Below, one piece after another: positions 1 to 5,242 of a DNA stretch of 7,390 bases; position 1 is the first letter of the stretch, and each line of letters begins with the position of its first letter. A program made the position numbers and the translations under genes. This DNA is from CAZDBA01 sp964503615 (GTDB lineage Bacteria > Planctomycetota > Planctomycetia > Pirellulales > Pirellulaceae): contig CAZDBA010000202.1 of NCBI GenBank assembly GCA_964503615.1, forward strand, positions 1 to 7,390, written 5' to 3'. The notes below the pieces were generated by a model. The model was not told the origin of the DNA. It made no database searches and saw only the letters and a list, made by a program, of their open reading frames with translations.

Positions 1-72
1 ATTTGCCGAATCTGCTTCCGTAAGCTGGCTGATCAGGGACTTATCCCTGGTGTTCGCAAGGCGAGTTGGTAA
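1..72 (+). CDS. rpsN: 30S ribosomal protein S14, type Z, 3' end only
   Basis: Only the last 23 codons are in the window, ending in TAA at 70-72; the start lies to the left. The visible peptide begins ICRICFRKLAD and ends in IPGVRKASW, the characteristic C-terminus of S14. The Cys-x2-Cys pair (2nd and 5th visible residues) is the second half of the zinc-binding motif of the short, zinc-containing S14 form (about 61 residues in full). S14 binds the 16S rRNA head of the 30S subunit. Its place just before rpsH matches the standard spc operon order (rplE-rpsN-rpsH). The first zinc cysteine pair cannot be seen, so the type Z assignment rests on the tail alone. Confidence 0.95.
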   Translation: MCRICFRKLADQGLIPGVRKASW

Positions 73-82
73 CCACAAATTA

Positions 83-105
83 ATTCGCTTGTGATTAATG
101 CGAAT
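83..105 (+). repeat. Spacer hairpin in rpsN-rpsH gap (ATTCGC/GCGAAT)
   Basis: ATTCGC (83-88) and GCGAAT (100-105) form a perfect 6-bp stem with an 11-base loop. The left arm is part of the 10-mer ATTAATTCGC (79-88), which recurs exactly in the rplF-rplR spacer (1185-1194) and in diverged form before secY. The hairpin ends six bases before the rpsH ribosome binding site. Its function is unknown; it could be an RNA processing or regulatory site, or chance structure. Confidence 0.4.
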
Positions 106-110
106 CGAAT

Positions 111-115
111 AAGGA
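111..115 (+). promoter_or_regulatory. Ribosome binding site of rpsH
   Basis: AAGGA lies 10 bases before the ATG at 126 and 13 before the second, adjacent ATG at 129. The spacing favours 126, but both give nearly the same protein (MMTDP or MTDP). An ATG at 118 is only two bases away and runs into TGA after three codons, so it is not a useful start. Confidence 0.6.
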
Positions 116-125
116 ATATGCGACT

Positions 126-527
126 ATGATGACTGACCCTATTGCCGACATGCTCACACGCATACGCAATGCGGTAAGCGTTGAACGGCCAAATGTTGTA
201 ATCCCCGTTTCCAAAATGAAACGTGGCGTAGCCGAAGTGCTTAAGCGCGAAGGCTACATTTGGGATTGGAGCGAAGAAGAGCCCGAAACCGAACCGGTAG
301 GCAACATCAACATCGAACTAAAATATGGCCCCGGTGGTGAAAAAGTAATTAGCCACATCAAACGGGTCAGCAAACCTGGCTGTCGAGTTTACTCGCGAGC
401 CAAGGACCTTCGCCCCGTCCTTAACGGATTGGGTATCAGCATTCTGAGCACCAGTCGTGGTGTGATGAGTGATCGAGAAGCTCGCCAGCAGAAGGTTGGT
501 GGCGAAGTATTGTGCCAGATTTGGTAA
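126..527 (+). CDS. rpsH: 30S ribosomal protein S8
   Basis: This 133-residue protein is the normal length for bacterial S8. It opens with MTDPIADMLTRIRNA, the family's conserved N-terminus, and ends with the conserved block SRGVMSDREARQQKVGGEVLCQIW (residues 110-133), which includes the 16S rRNA-binding Ser/Thr-Ser-Arg-Gly region and the GGEVLC signature. S8 binds helix 21 of 16S rRNA early in 30S assembly. In E. coli it is also the translational repressor of the spc operon; whether that holds here cannot be read from this gene. It sits 53 bases after rpsN and 59 before rplF. The acidic insert EEEPETEP (residues 50-57) is somewhat unusual. Two adjacent ATG codons leave the exact start uncertain by one residue. 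Confidence 0.98.
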   Translation: MMTDPIADMLTRIRNAVSVERPNVVIPVSKMKRGVAEVLKREGYIWDWSEEEPETEPVGNINIELKYGPGGEKVISHIKRVSKPGCRVYSRAKDLRPVLNGLGISILSTSRGVMSDREARQQKVGGEVLCQIW

Positions 528-537
528 CCAGAATGAG

Positions 538-558
538 CCGCATGCAAGATCGCTGCGG
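538..558 (+). other. Small stem-loop in rpsH-rplF spacer
   Basis: CCGCA (538-542) pairs with TGCGG (554-558) around an 11-base loop in the 59-base spacer between rpsH and rplF. A five-pair stem can arise by chance; it is recorded because other spacers of this operon also hold short hairpins. No T-run follows, so it does not look like a terminator. Confidence 0.25.
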
Positions 559-586
559 ATTGGACATTGGAATAAAGAATTAAGTC

Positions 587-1129
587 ATGTCACGAATCGG
601 AAACAAACCAGTCCCCGTGTTGAGCGGCGTCACCGTAAAAGTCAACGGTGGTACTGTCAACGTTGAGGGCCCCAAGGGCAAACTTTCTTACGATCACCGC
701 CCCGAAGTCGCAGTCAAACTGGACGATGAAGGGAAGAACGTTGTCGTCGAGCGAGTCAGCCAAAACAGAGGCGCGCGAGCGTTTCATGGACTCACACGCG
801 CCTTGATCAATAACATGATCATTGGGTGCAAAGAGGGATACGAAAAGAAGCTGGAACTGCAAGGCGTAGGTTACGTCTGCAACGTTTCAGGCAAGACGCT
901 TTCCTTGCGTGTTGGTCTGGCTAACGAACTGAAAAAAGAGATTCCTGTTGGGCTGGAAGTCACCTGCCCCGACAACACGCACATTGACGTCAAGGGTTGC
1001 AACAAGCAACTTGTGGGTCAGTTCGCTGCAGAAGTTCGAGCACTTCGGAAACCGGAGCCTTACAAAGGTAAAGGGATTCGATACCTCGGAGAACACATCA
1101 AGATCAAGGCAGGTAAAGCTGCGACTTAG
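587..1129 (+). CDS. rplF: 50S ribosomal protein L6
   Basis: This 180-residue protein is the usual length for L6. The start MSRIGNKPVPVLSGV (ATG 587) is the family N-terminus, and residues 156-166 (PEPYKGKGIRY) are the L6 signature that contacts 23S rRNA near the sarcin-ricin loop. The two tandem alpha/beta halves of L6 are recognisable: residues 1-80 ending around LTRALINNMIIG, then a second half from about 85 (YEKKLELQGVGY) onward. No strong ribosome binding site is seen; GGAATAAAG at 569-577 is the nearest purine-rich stretch. An unusually long 128-base spacer follows before rplR, where most spc operons are nearly contiguous. Confidence 0.98.
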   Translation: MSRIGNKPVPVLSGVTVKVNGGTVNVEGPKGKLSYDHRPEVAVKLDDEGKNVVVERVSQNRGARAFHGLTRALINNMIIGCKEGYEKKLELQGVGYVCNVSGKTLSLRVGLANELKKEIPVGLEVTCPDNTHIDVKGCNKQLVGQFAAEVRALRKPEPYKGKGIRYLGEHIKIKAGKAAT

Positions 1130-1188
1130 TGAACGATGGGTCGTTTGCTTGGTAACTTTGGTTTTGCACCAGAACATACAAACCATTA

Positions 1189-1204
1189 ATTCGCCTTCGT
1201 GAAT
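1189..1204 (+). repeat. Spacer hairpin in rplF-rplR gap (ATTCGC/GTGAAT)
   Basis: ATTCGC (1189-1194) pairs with GTGAAT (1199-1204) through six pairs, one of them G-U, around the loop CTTC. The preceding AACCA and the 10-mer ATTAATTCGC (1185-1194) match the rpsN-rpsH spacer (AACCA 71-75, ATTAATTCGC 79-88). The shared sequence plus conserved ability to pair suggests a repeated cis element rather than coincidence, but only comparison with related genomes could show it. Confidence 0.4.
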
Positions 1205-1235
1205 AACAGCCACGTTGGCCATGAATTTTAAGAGG

Positions 1236-1247
1236 CCGCTTCGGCGG
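1236..1247 (+). promoter_or_regulatory. UUCG tetraloop hairpin upstream of rplR start
   Basis: CCGC (1236-1239), TTCG (1240-1243), GCGG (1244-1247) form a C(UUCG)G tetraloop hairpin, one of the most stable small RNA folds. It ends 10 bases before the rplR GTG, exactly where a ribosome binding site would be expected, and no other AGGAGG-like sequence is seen. The only purine-rich candidate, GGCGGA (1243-1248), is partly inside the stem. This placement suggests it could lower or gate rplR translation, but that is inference. Confidence 0.45.
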
Positions 1248-1257
1248 ATAGATAATC

Positions 1258-1626
1258 GTGAAACATCAAAAATCACTTAACCTGAGACGTTGGCGTCGAA
1301 CGAACCGTGTCCGTAAGAAATTGCGTGGCAGCGCCGATCATCCACGTTTGAGCGTTCACCGTTCCAACAAACATATGTATGCCCAGTTGATCGACGACGA
1401 TTCGGGTACCACTATTTGTTCGGCCAGTACTCGCGACAAAGATTTGTCTGGTAAATGCAAAAACGGTGGAAACTGTGAAGCTGCAAAGTTGATCGGAGAG
1501 ACACTTGCGGAAAAGGCCAAAGCGGCAGGTGTCAAACGAGTCATCTTTGACCGTGGTCAGTTCAAGTATCACGGACGTGTGGCACAGGTTGCCGACGCGG
1601 CCCGCGAAGCTGGCTTGGAATTGTAA
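1258..1626 (+). CDS. rplR: 50S ribosomal protein L18
   Basis: This 122-residue protein is the normal size for bacterial L18. It begins MKHQKSLNLRRWRRTNRVRKKLRG, the basic N-terminal arm, followed by the conserved PRLSVHRSNKHMYAQLIDD (from residue 29). It ends in the family block FDRGQFKYHGRVAQVADAAREAGLEL (97-122). L18 binds 5S rRNA and helps place it in the central protuberance of the 50S subunit. The start is GTG at 1258, which gives the expected N-terminus; no ATG fits. The glycine/cysteine-rich stretch at 65-73 (GKCKNGGNC) is an insertion-like loop in the middle of the protein. It sits between rplF and rpsE, as in other spc operons. Confidence 0.97.
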   Translation: MKHQKSLNLRRWRRTNRVRKKLRGSADHPRLSVHRSNKHMYAQLIDDDSGTTICSASTRDKDLSGKCKNGGNCEAAKLIGETLAEKAKAAGVKRVIFDRGQFKYHGRVAQVADAAREAGLEL

Positions 1627-1643
1627 AACTTGGACGCAACTCA

Positions 1644-1657
1644 AAATCATCAGATTT
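1644..1657 (+). other. Weak stem-loop in rplR-rpsE spacer
   Basis: AAATC (1644-1648) pairs with GATTT (1653-1657) around a four-base loop in the 48-base spacer. It is AT-rich and weak, and may well be chance. The nearest purine-rich ribosome binding candidate for rpsE is AAGAG at 1661-1665, nine bases before its GTG. Confidence 0.2.
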
Positions 1658-1674
1658 AAAAAGAGAAACTAGCC

Positions 1675-2181
1675 GTGGCAAAACAAGGCAGAAATCAACA
1701 ACAGAACAAAGAAAACGAATCTGGCCTCATCGAGCGCACTGTGAAAATCAAACGCTGTGCGGCGGTAGTCAAGGGTGGACGTCGTTTCAGCTTTGCGGCG
1801 ATGGTTGTCGTCGGTGACGGAAAAGGCAAAGTCGGTTGCGGCTATGGAAAGGCGAACGAAGTTCCGCCAAGCGTAGAGAAGGCCAACAAACAGGCTACTC
1901 GATCCATGATTGATGTCGCCCTGGTCGAAGGCTCTATTCCGCACGAAGCCAAAGGCCGTTACGGAGCAGCAAAAGTCGTCTTGATGCCGGCTGGTCCTGG
2001 TACCGGTGTGATTGCTGGCGAAGCGGTTCGTTCAGTCTGTGAGGCAGCAGGAATCAAAAATATTTTGACCAAGAGTTTCGGCAGCAACAATCCAGTGACT
2101 CTTGTCAAAGCGACAATCAACGCATTGACGCAAATGAGAACCAAAGAAGACGTTGAGCGTCTACGAGGAATTGAACTATGA
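1675..2181 (+). CDS. rpsE: 30S ribosomal protein S5
   Basis: This 168-residue protein is typical for S5. After a polar, glutamine-rich N-terminal tail (residues 1-18), the S5 signature region runs from about residue 24 (KIKRCAAVVKGGRRFSFAAMVVVGDGKGKVGCGYGKA), the double-stranded-RNA-binding-like fold. The C-terminal domain includes GTGVIAGEAVRSVCEAAGI (109-127) and the FGSNNPVTLVKATINAL block (135-151). S5 lies at the 30S shoulder and neck, contacts S4 and S8, and affects decoding fidelity. The start is GTG at 1675. The stop TGA overlaps the ATG of rplO (ATGA at 2178-2181), implying translational coupling. The small gene rpmD (L30), which usually sits between rpsE and rplO, is absent. Confidence 0.98.
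   Translation: MAKQGRNQQQNKENESGLIERTVKIKRCAAVVKGGRRFSFAAMVVVGDGKGKVGCGYGKANEVPPSVEKANKQATRSMIDVALVEGSIPHEAKGRYGAAKVVLMPAGPGTGVIAGEAVRSVCEAAGIKNILTKSFGSNNPVTLVKATINALTQMRTKEDVERLRGIEL
2165..2169 (+). promoter_or_regulatory. Ribosome binding site of rplO inside rpsE
   Basis: GAGGA lies eight bases before the rplO ATG (2178) and within the last codons of rpsE. It allows both direct initiation and re-initiation after the overlapping rpsE stop. Confidence 0.6.
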
Positions 2182-2675
2182 AAATCCATGACGTCAATGT
2201 TGGCATTACCAAAAACAAACGCAAGAAACGTTTAGGACGTGGAACCGGTTCCGGGTTGGGCAAGACTTCAGGCCGTGGACACAAAGGTTACTTTTCTCGT
2301 TCAGGTTCGTCGCAACACGTATCGTTCCAAGGTGGAGCTATGCCGATGTTCCGTCGTGTTCCCAAGCGCGGATTCAATAACAAATGGGCCCTCAAGGTCG
2401 GAGCCGTAAACGTAGGTGACTTGGAAGCTGCCTTCGCGGCTGGCGAAGAAGTCACCGTTGAATCTGTCAAGGAAAAGAACCTCGCAGCCTACCGCTTCGA
2501 CATTCTTAAGATCCTTGGCGATGGTGATTTGACAAAGAAACTAAAGGTCTCGGCTCATCGTTTCAGCAAGTCGGCAAAAGAAAAGATCGAGAAAGCCGGC
2601 GGTGAAGCGATTGTTCTGGAAGGCAAAAAGCCAGTCGTCAAGAACAAGATGAAGCCAAAAGCTCAAAAGGCCTAA
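2178..2675 (+). CDS. rplO: 50S ribosomal protein L15
   Basis: This 165-residue protein is slightly longer than E. coli L15 (144). It begins MKIHDVNVGITKNKRKKRLGRG and carries the family's glycine/arginine-rich N-terminal extension GRGTGSGLGKTSGRGHKG (residues 20-37), then FQGGAMPMFRRVPKRGFNN (50-68), all of which thread into 23S rRNA. The C-terminal globular part includes LKVSAHRFSKSAKEKIEKAGGEAIVLE (122-148), the L15 signature. A lysine-rich tail (KPVVKNKMKPKAQKA) accounts for the extra length. The start overlaps the rpsE stop. L15 is a late assembly protein of the 50S subunit. A 197-base spacer separates it from secY. Confidence 0.98.
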   Translation: MKIHDVNVGITKNKRKKRLGRGTGSGLGKTSGRGHKGYFSRSGSSQHVSFQGGAMPMFRRVPKRGFNNKWALKVGAVNVGDLEAAFAAGEEVTVESVKEKNLAAYRFDILKILGDGDLTKKLKVSAHRFSKSAKEKIEKAGGEAIVLEGKKPVVKNKMKPKAQKA

Positions 2676-2724
2676 CGGATAAAACGGACAGGTCAAGCGG
2701 CGATTAATTTGCCTCTTGGGCCTA

Positions 2725-2741
2725 TTCGCTATTGCTGCGAA
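2725..2741 (+). repeat. Spacer hairpin in rplO-secY gap (TTCGC/GCGAA)
   Basis: TTCGC (2725-2729) and GCGAA (2737-2741) form a 5-bp stem with a seven-base loop. Upstream, ATTAATTTGCCTCTT at 2703-2717 resembles ATTAATTCGCCTTCGT in the rplF-rplR spacer. Together they make a third, more diverged instance of the AT-rich box plus TTCGC hairpin seen at 79-105 and 1185-1204. Confidence 0.3.
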
Positions 2742-2833
2742 CTTGCTTTAGTAAGAGAATCGGTCTACGGAATCCGGCGGAATTCGCATCGGAAAGTGAT
2801 TCGTAATCGCTTTCAAATGCCCCAAATCACGTT

Positions 2834-2859
2834 TCTCTTGACCTAGGAAGGTTAAGAGA
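2834..2859 (+). promoter_or_regulatory. secY leader hairpin, 11-bp stem with AGGA loop
   Basis: Bases 2834-2844 pair with 2849-2859 through eleven consecutive pairs (one G-U, 2840 with 2853), leaving the tetraloop AGGA at 2845-2848. The right arm ends one base before the real ribosome binding site (AGGAAG, 2861-2866). The loop therefore displays a Shine-Dalgarno-like sequence beside the true one, and the stem contains ACCT, a possible anti-Shine-Dalgarno. This geometry suits a translational control element or a standby site for secY. No T-run follows, so it is not an intrinsic terminator. Confidence 0.55.
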
Positions 2860-2860
2860 C

Positions 2861-2866
2861 AGGAAG
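2861..2866 (+). promoter_or_regulatory. Ribosome binding site of secY
   Basis: AGGAAG lies six bases before the ATG at 2873, the clearest ribosome binding site in the window. It directly abuts the leader hairpin at 2834-2859. Confidence 0.8.
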
Positions 2867-2872
2867 AACGAA

Positions 2873-4237
2873 ATGTTTGAAAAACTTAGGATCATTTTCA
2901 CGATCCCGGAACTGCGTAGGAAGGTATTCCTGACGCTGTTTTTGTTGTTTGTTTACCGAGTCGGTTATCAGGTTCCTTTGCCGATGATCGACCAGGCAGC
3001 AATGAGTGAGTTCACGAAATCGATGGAAGGTTCCGCTCTGGGAACTTTTATGGAAAAGGCTGCTGTTTTCAGCGCCAGCTCGCTGAACCAGGCAACTATC
3101 TTTGGCTTGGGCATCATGCCCTACATTTCCGCTGCCATTATCCTTCAACTTTTAGGTTCCGTTTACGGTCCCCTTGAGGAGTTGAAAAAGGAGGGCGAAG
3201 CGGGACGAAAGAAAATTAACGAGTACACAAGGTACTTGACTCTCTTCTTATGCTTAATACAAAGTGCGGGATTCCTCTGGCTGTTTGTCATGGGCTCTAA
3301 CCTTACCTCTGCGACATTTCATGGAGGAGGCGATAGTTTAACGCTCTTTTGGCAGTTCTGCGCCATCATGATTATGACTTGCGGCGCTATCTTTTTGATG
3401 TGGCTGGGAGAGCAGATTGACGAGTATGGAATCGGCAATGGAATCAGTTTGTTGATCATGGCTGGTATCGTGGCTCAAATGCCAGGTGCCCTTTTCGGCC
3501 TGTTGCGTGGTGCCCGGTTTGAGCTGATGAGCTTGACCAGTCCGCAGGTCGGAATCGAGAAGATGATCGCGCTCATACTAATATTTGTGGGGGTTGTCGT
3601 GGGAGTGGTGTTTATAACGCTCGCCCAACGCAGGATCCCTACGCAAAGTGCGAAACATGTTCGTGGGCGTAAAGTCTACGGCGGAACGCGACAGTACATG
3701 CCACTGCGTGTAAACCAAGCTGGCGTTATGCCGATCATTTTTGCCAGCTCGTTGTTGATGCTTCCTCCATTCCTTTTGCAATGGTTGGGAGACCGATTTG
3801 GCGAGAACATGTTCGGCAGCATGATGGTTAATCTTGGCCGGGTGCTGCAAGATCCTCTGTCGATGATCTACAACTTGGTCTACATCGCCATGATTTACTT
3901 CTTTTGCTACTTCTGGACTGCGATCACGTTCAATCCACAAGAGATTTCTCAAAACCTCAAAGACAACGGTACGTTTATCCCTGGATATCGTCCCGGTCGT
4001 CGAACGGCTGAGTATCTTGAAAATGTGATCGAGCGGATCACCTACGTGGGTGCAGGTTTCCTTGCACTTGTTGCTGTGATTCCGACGATCATCTCCAAAC
4101 TGCTCCATGTAGATTTCATGGTCGCCAACTTTTACGGTGGTACAGGTTTGCTGATCGCCGTGAGTGTTGCGTTTGATCTGGTGCAGAAAATCGACAGCCA
4201 TTTGGTCATGCGAAATTACAAAGGCTTGCTTGAGTAA
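2873..4237 (+). CDS. secY: Preprotein translocase subunit SecY
   Basis: This 454-residue inner-membrane protein is the pore of the SecYEG translocon (E. coli SecY is 443). It starts MFEKLRIIFTIPELRRKVFLTLFLLFVYRVG, with a cytosolic N-terminus and TM1 at about 18-37. The TM2 region GLGIMPYISAAIILQLL (78-94) is a SecY hallmark and includes the lateral gate; QIDEYGIGNGISLLIMAGIV (181-200) is another signature. The cytosolic C4 loop holds RRIPTQSAKHVRGRKVYGGTRQYMPLRVNQAGVMPIIFA (253-291), and the C5 loop GTFIPGYRPGRRTAEYL (366-382) carries Arg373, matching the conserved arginine needed for SecA/ribosome-driven transport. It follows rplO as in the standard spc order, after a long structured leader suggesting its own expression control. 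rpmJ, often next, is absent. Confidence 0.98.
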   Translation: MFEKLRIIFTIPELRRKVFLTLFLLFVYRVGYQVPLPMIDQAAMSEFTKSMEGSALGTFMEKAAVFSASSLNQATIFGLGIMPYISAAIILQLLGSVYGPLEELKKEGEAGRKKINEYTRYLTLFLCLIQSAGFLWLFVMGSNLTSATFHGGGDSLTLFWQFCAIMIMTCGAIFLMWLGEQIDEYGIGNGISLLIMAGIVAQMPGALFGLLRGARFELMSLTSPQVGIEKMIALILIFVGVVVGVVFITLAQRRIPTQSAKHVRGRKVYGGTRQYMPLRVNQAGVMPIIFASSLLMLPPFLLQWLGDRFGENMFGSMMVNLGRVLQDPLSMIYNLVYIAMIYFFCYFWTAITFNPQEISQNLKDNGTFIPGYRPGRRTAEYLENVIERITYVGAGFLALVAVIPTIISKLLHVDFMVANFYGGTGLLIAVSVAFDLVQKIDSHLVMRNYKGLLE

Positions 4238-4284
4238 CATTCGGCCGGGTTCTTGCGCCTGTGCCAAACCATCACGGGTGATCT

Positions 4285-5175
4285 ATGAAACACAAGATTA
4301 ACGCTTGTTTTTTGGTCGGCGCGGTCTTAGGTGGCTTTTTGATTGTCGGTTGTGCTGCCAGTAGTTCGCCGAACGAAAGTAATGGCGATGCCTCCAATGA
4401 CTCAGTAGCTCGTGACTCAGCACCCCAAGATGATGAGGCCTCCCAAGGCGATGAGGCCTCCCAAGACGAAGTTGCAGCCAAAGACGAACCAGTGGGCAAA
4501 GACGACTCATCAGCTGACTCTCGATCAAGCGGCGAAAAACTGGCAACGATGAACTGGACGCTTGTGAGTGTTGGGGACGGGGAAAACGAAGTTCGCCAAA
4601 CGCTATCCTCAGGTATTGCCGCTAAACGCTATAAACTTTCGTTTGTCGACCAGCGAATTCAGCTCACCGGTGGTTGTAATAATGCAAGTAGCAGTTTTGC
4701 AGTGGGTGCTGATACGGACGACAATATTAGCGTCGGCCAATGGATTTCAACTAAGCGAGCCTGTGCACCAGCCCTAATGGATGCAGATTCAGAGCTTCAA
4801 GAAATTTTAAGCGGCGTTAATCGCTTTCAAATCAAAGACCAGCAGCTAACCCTCAGTGGCGCAGGCGGAACACTGTTATTTTCCGGCACGGCAACTGCCG
4901 AAGTCCAATTTGGTGGAGAAGGAAAACGTCGTTTTATTGATATTCGCAATACTGCCAACGGGCTGGTATGGCGCGAGGTAAAATACAACGAGAGTTGGGT
5001 GCGAATCAACAAAGATGCCCCTTGGAAAACGGACAACTTCCCAGGTATTAGAGACTTTACACCTGAGTTGGATATGGAATACACCGTGCGCATTAAAGAG
5101 TACCAAGGCGATAGTGGCAATCCAGTTTGGGTGAAGGATATGGTTGTTATGCAAGGGCTCTATAGCGAGAACTAG
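4285..5175 (+). CDS. Lipoprotein with META (HslJ-like) and DUF4377-like domains
   Basis: The 296-residue product starts with a lipoprotein signal: basic MKHK, hydrophobic core (residues 7-21), and lipobox I-V-G-C with Cys23 as the lipidated residue. A disordered acidic/serine linker (about 24-85) follows, then a META domain (about 89-202). The META features are MNWTLVSV at 89-96, LTGGCNNASSSF at 127-138 (the GGCN motif), ISTKRAC at 154-160, and QQLTLSGAGGTLLFSG at 186-201. The two cysteines at 131 and 160 may form the disulfide often seen in HslJ-type domains. The C-terminal part (about 215-292), with W-x-x-x-x-F-x-G-I-x-x-F and MEYTVRIKEY, resembles DUF4377, a known META partner. The role is unknown; META proteins are linked to envelope stress and antibiotic resistance. 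It sits 47 bases after secY and 67 before adk, with only a weak ribosome binding site (GGTGAT, 4277-4282). Confidence 0.85.
   Translation: MKHKINACFLVGAVLGGFLIVGCAASSSPNESNGDASNDSVARDSAPQDDEASQGDEASQDEVAAKDEPVGKDDSSADSRSSGEKLATMNWTLVSVGDGENEVRQTLSSGIAAKRYKLSFVDQRIQLTGGCNNASSSFAVGADTDDNISVGQWISTKRACAPALMDADSELQEILSGVNRFQIKDQQLTLSGAGGTLLFSGTATAEVQFGGEGKRRFIDIRNTANGLVWREVKYNESWVRINKDAPWKTDNFPGIRDFTPELDMEYTVRIKEYQGDSGNPVWVKDMVVMQGLYSEN
4426..4461 (+). repeat. 18-bp tandem duplication in lipoprotein linker
   Basis: Two 18-base units, 4426-4443 and 4444-4461, differ at two bases (CAAGATGATGAGG versus CAAGGCGATGAGG) and encode QDDEAS and QGDEAS. A third, decayed unit begins at 4462 (QDEVAA). Being a multiple of three, the array can expand or shrink without breaking the frame and only changes the length of the acidic spacer between the lipid anchor and the META domain. 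Confidence 0.85.
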
Positions 5176-5230
5176 TCGTCTCGATGACAATGATGATGTC
5201 GAGGCTGACCAAACTGGCACCAAGCAGGTA

Positions 5231-5236
5231 AAGGAA
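5231..5236 (+). promoter_or_regulatory. Ribosome binding site that sets the adk start
   Basis: AAGGAA lies six bases before the ATG at 5243. The reading frame is open upstream to an ATG at 5144, inside the lipoprotein gene, but that would add 33 residues lacking any adenylate kinase homology. The ribosome binding site and the family N-terminus both choose 5243. Confidence 0.8.
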
Positions 5237-5242
5237 ATTGCA

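Noticed and set aside
590..1650. Several - strand frames of 90 to 129 codons opposite rplF and rplR
   Set aside because: All overlap highly conserved ribosomal protein genes, have no ribosome binding site or family resemblance, and are explained by the sense codons.
2744..2780. Possible sigma70 promoter for secY (TTGCTT with a TACGGA-like -10)
   Set aside because: The -10 match is too poor to support; nothing better was found in the spacer.
2796..2830. Inverted repeat GTGATT / AATCAC in the secY leader
   Set aside because: Only six pairs around a 23-base loop, easily expected by chance in a leader of this length.
3578..4267. 229-codon open frame on the - strand opposite secY
   Set aside because: It lies wholly antisense to the well-supported secY, its product has no recognisable motif or membrane pattern, and it looks like a codon-bias shadow.
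5182..5207. CTCGA / TCGAG inverted repeat just upstream of adk
   Set aside because: A five-pair stem within a low-complexity GATGA-rich stretch, without conserved position relative to the ribosome binding site.
5144..5242. N-terminal extension of adk by 33 residues from the ATG at 5144
   Set aside because: The extra residues lie before the P-loop start, overlap the lipoprotein gene, and lack adenylate kinase similarity; the ribosome binding site at 5231-5236 supports 5243.
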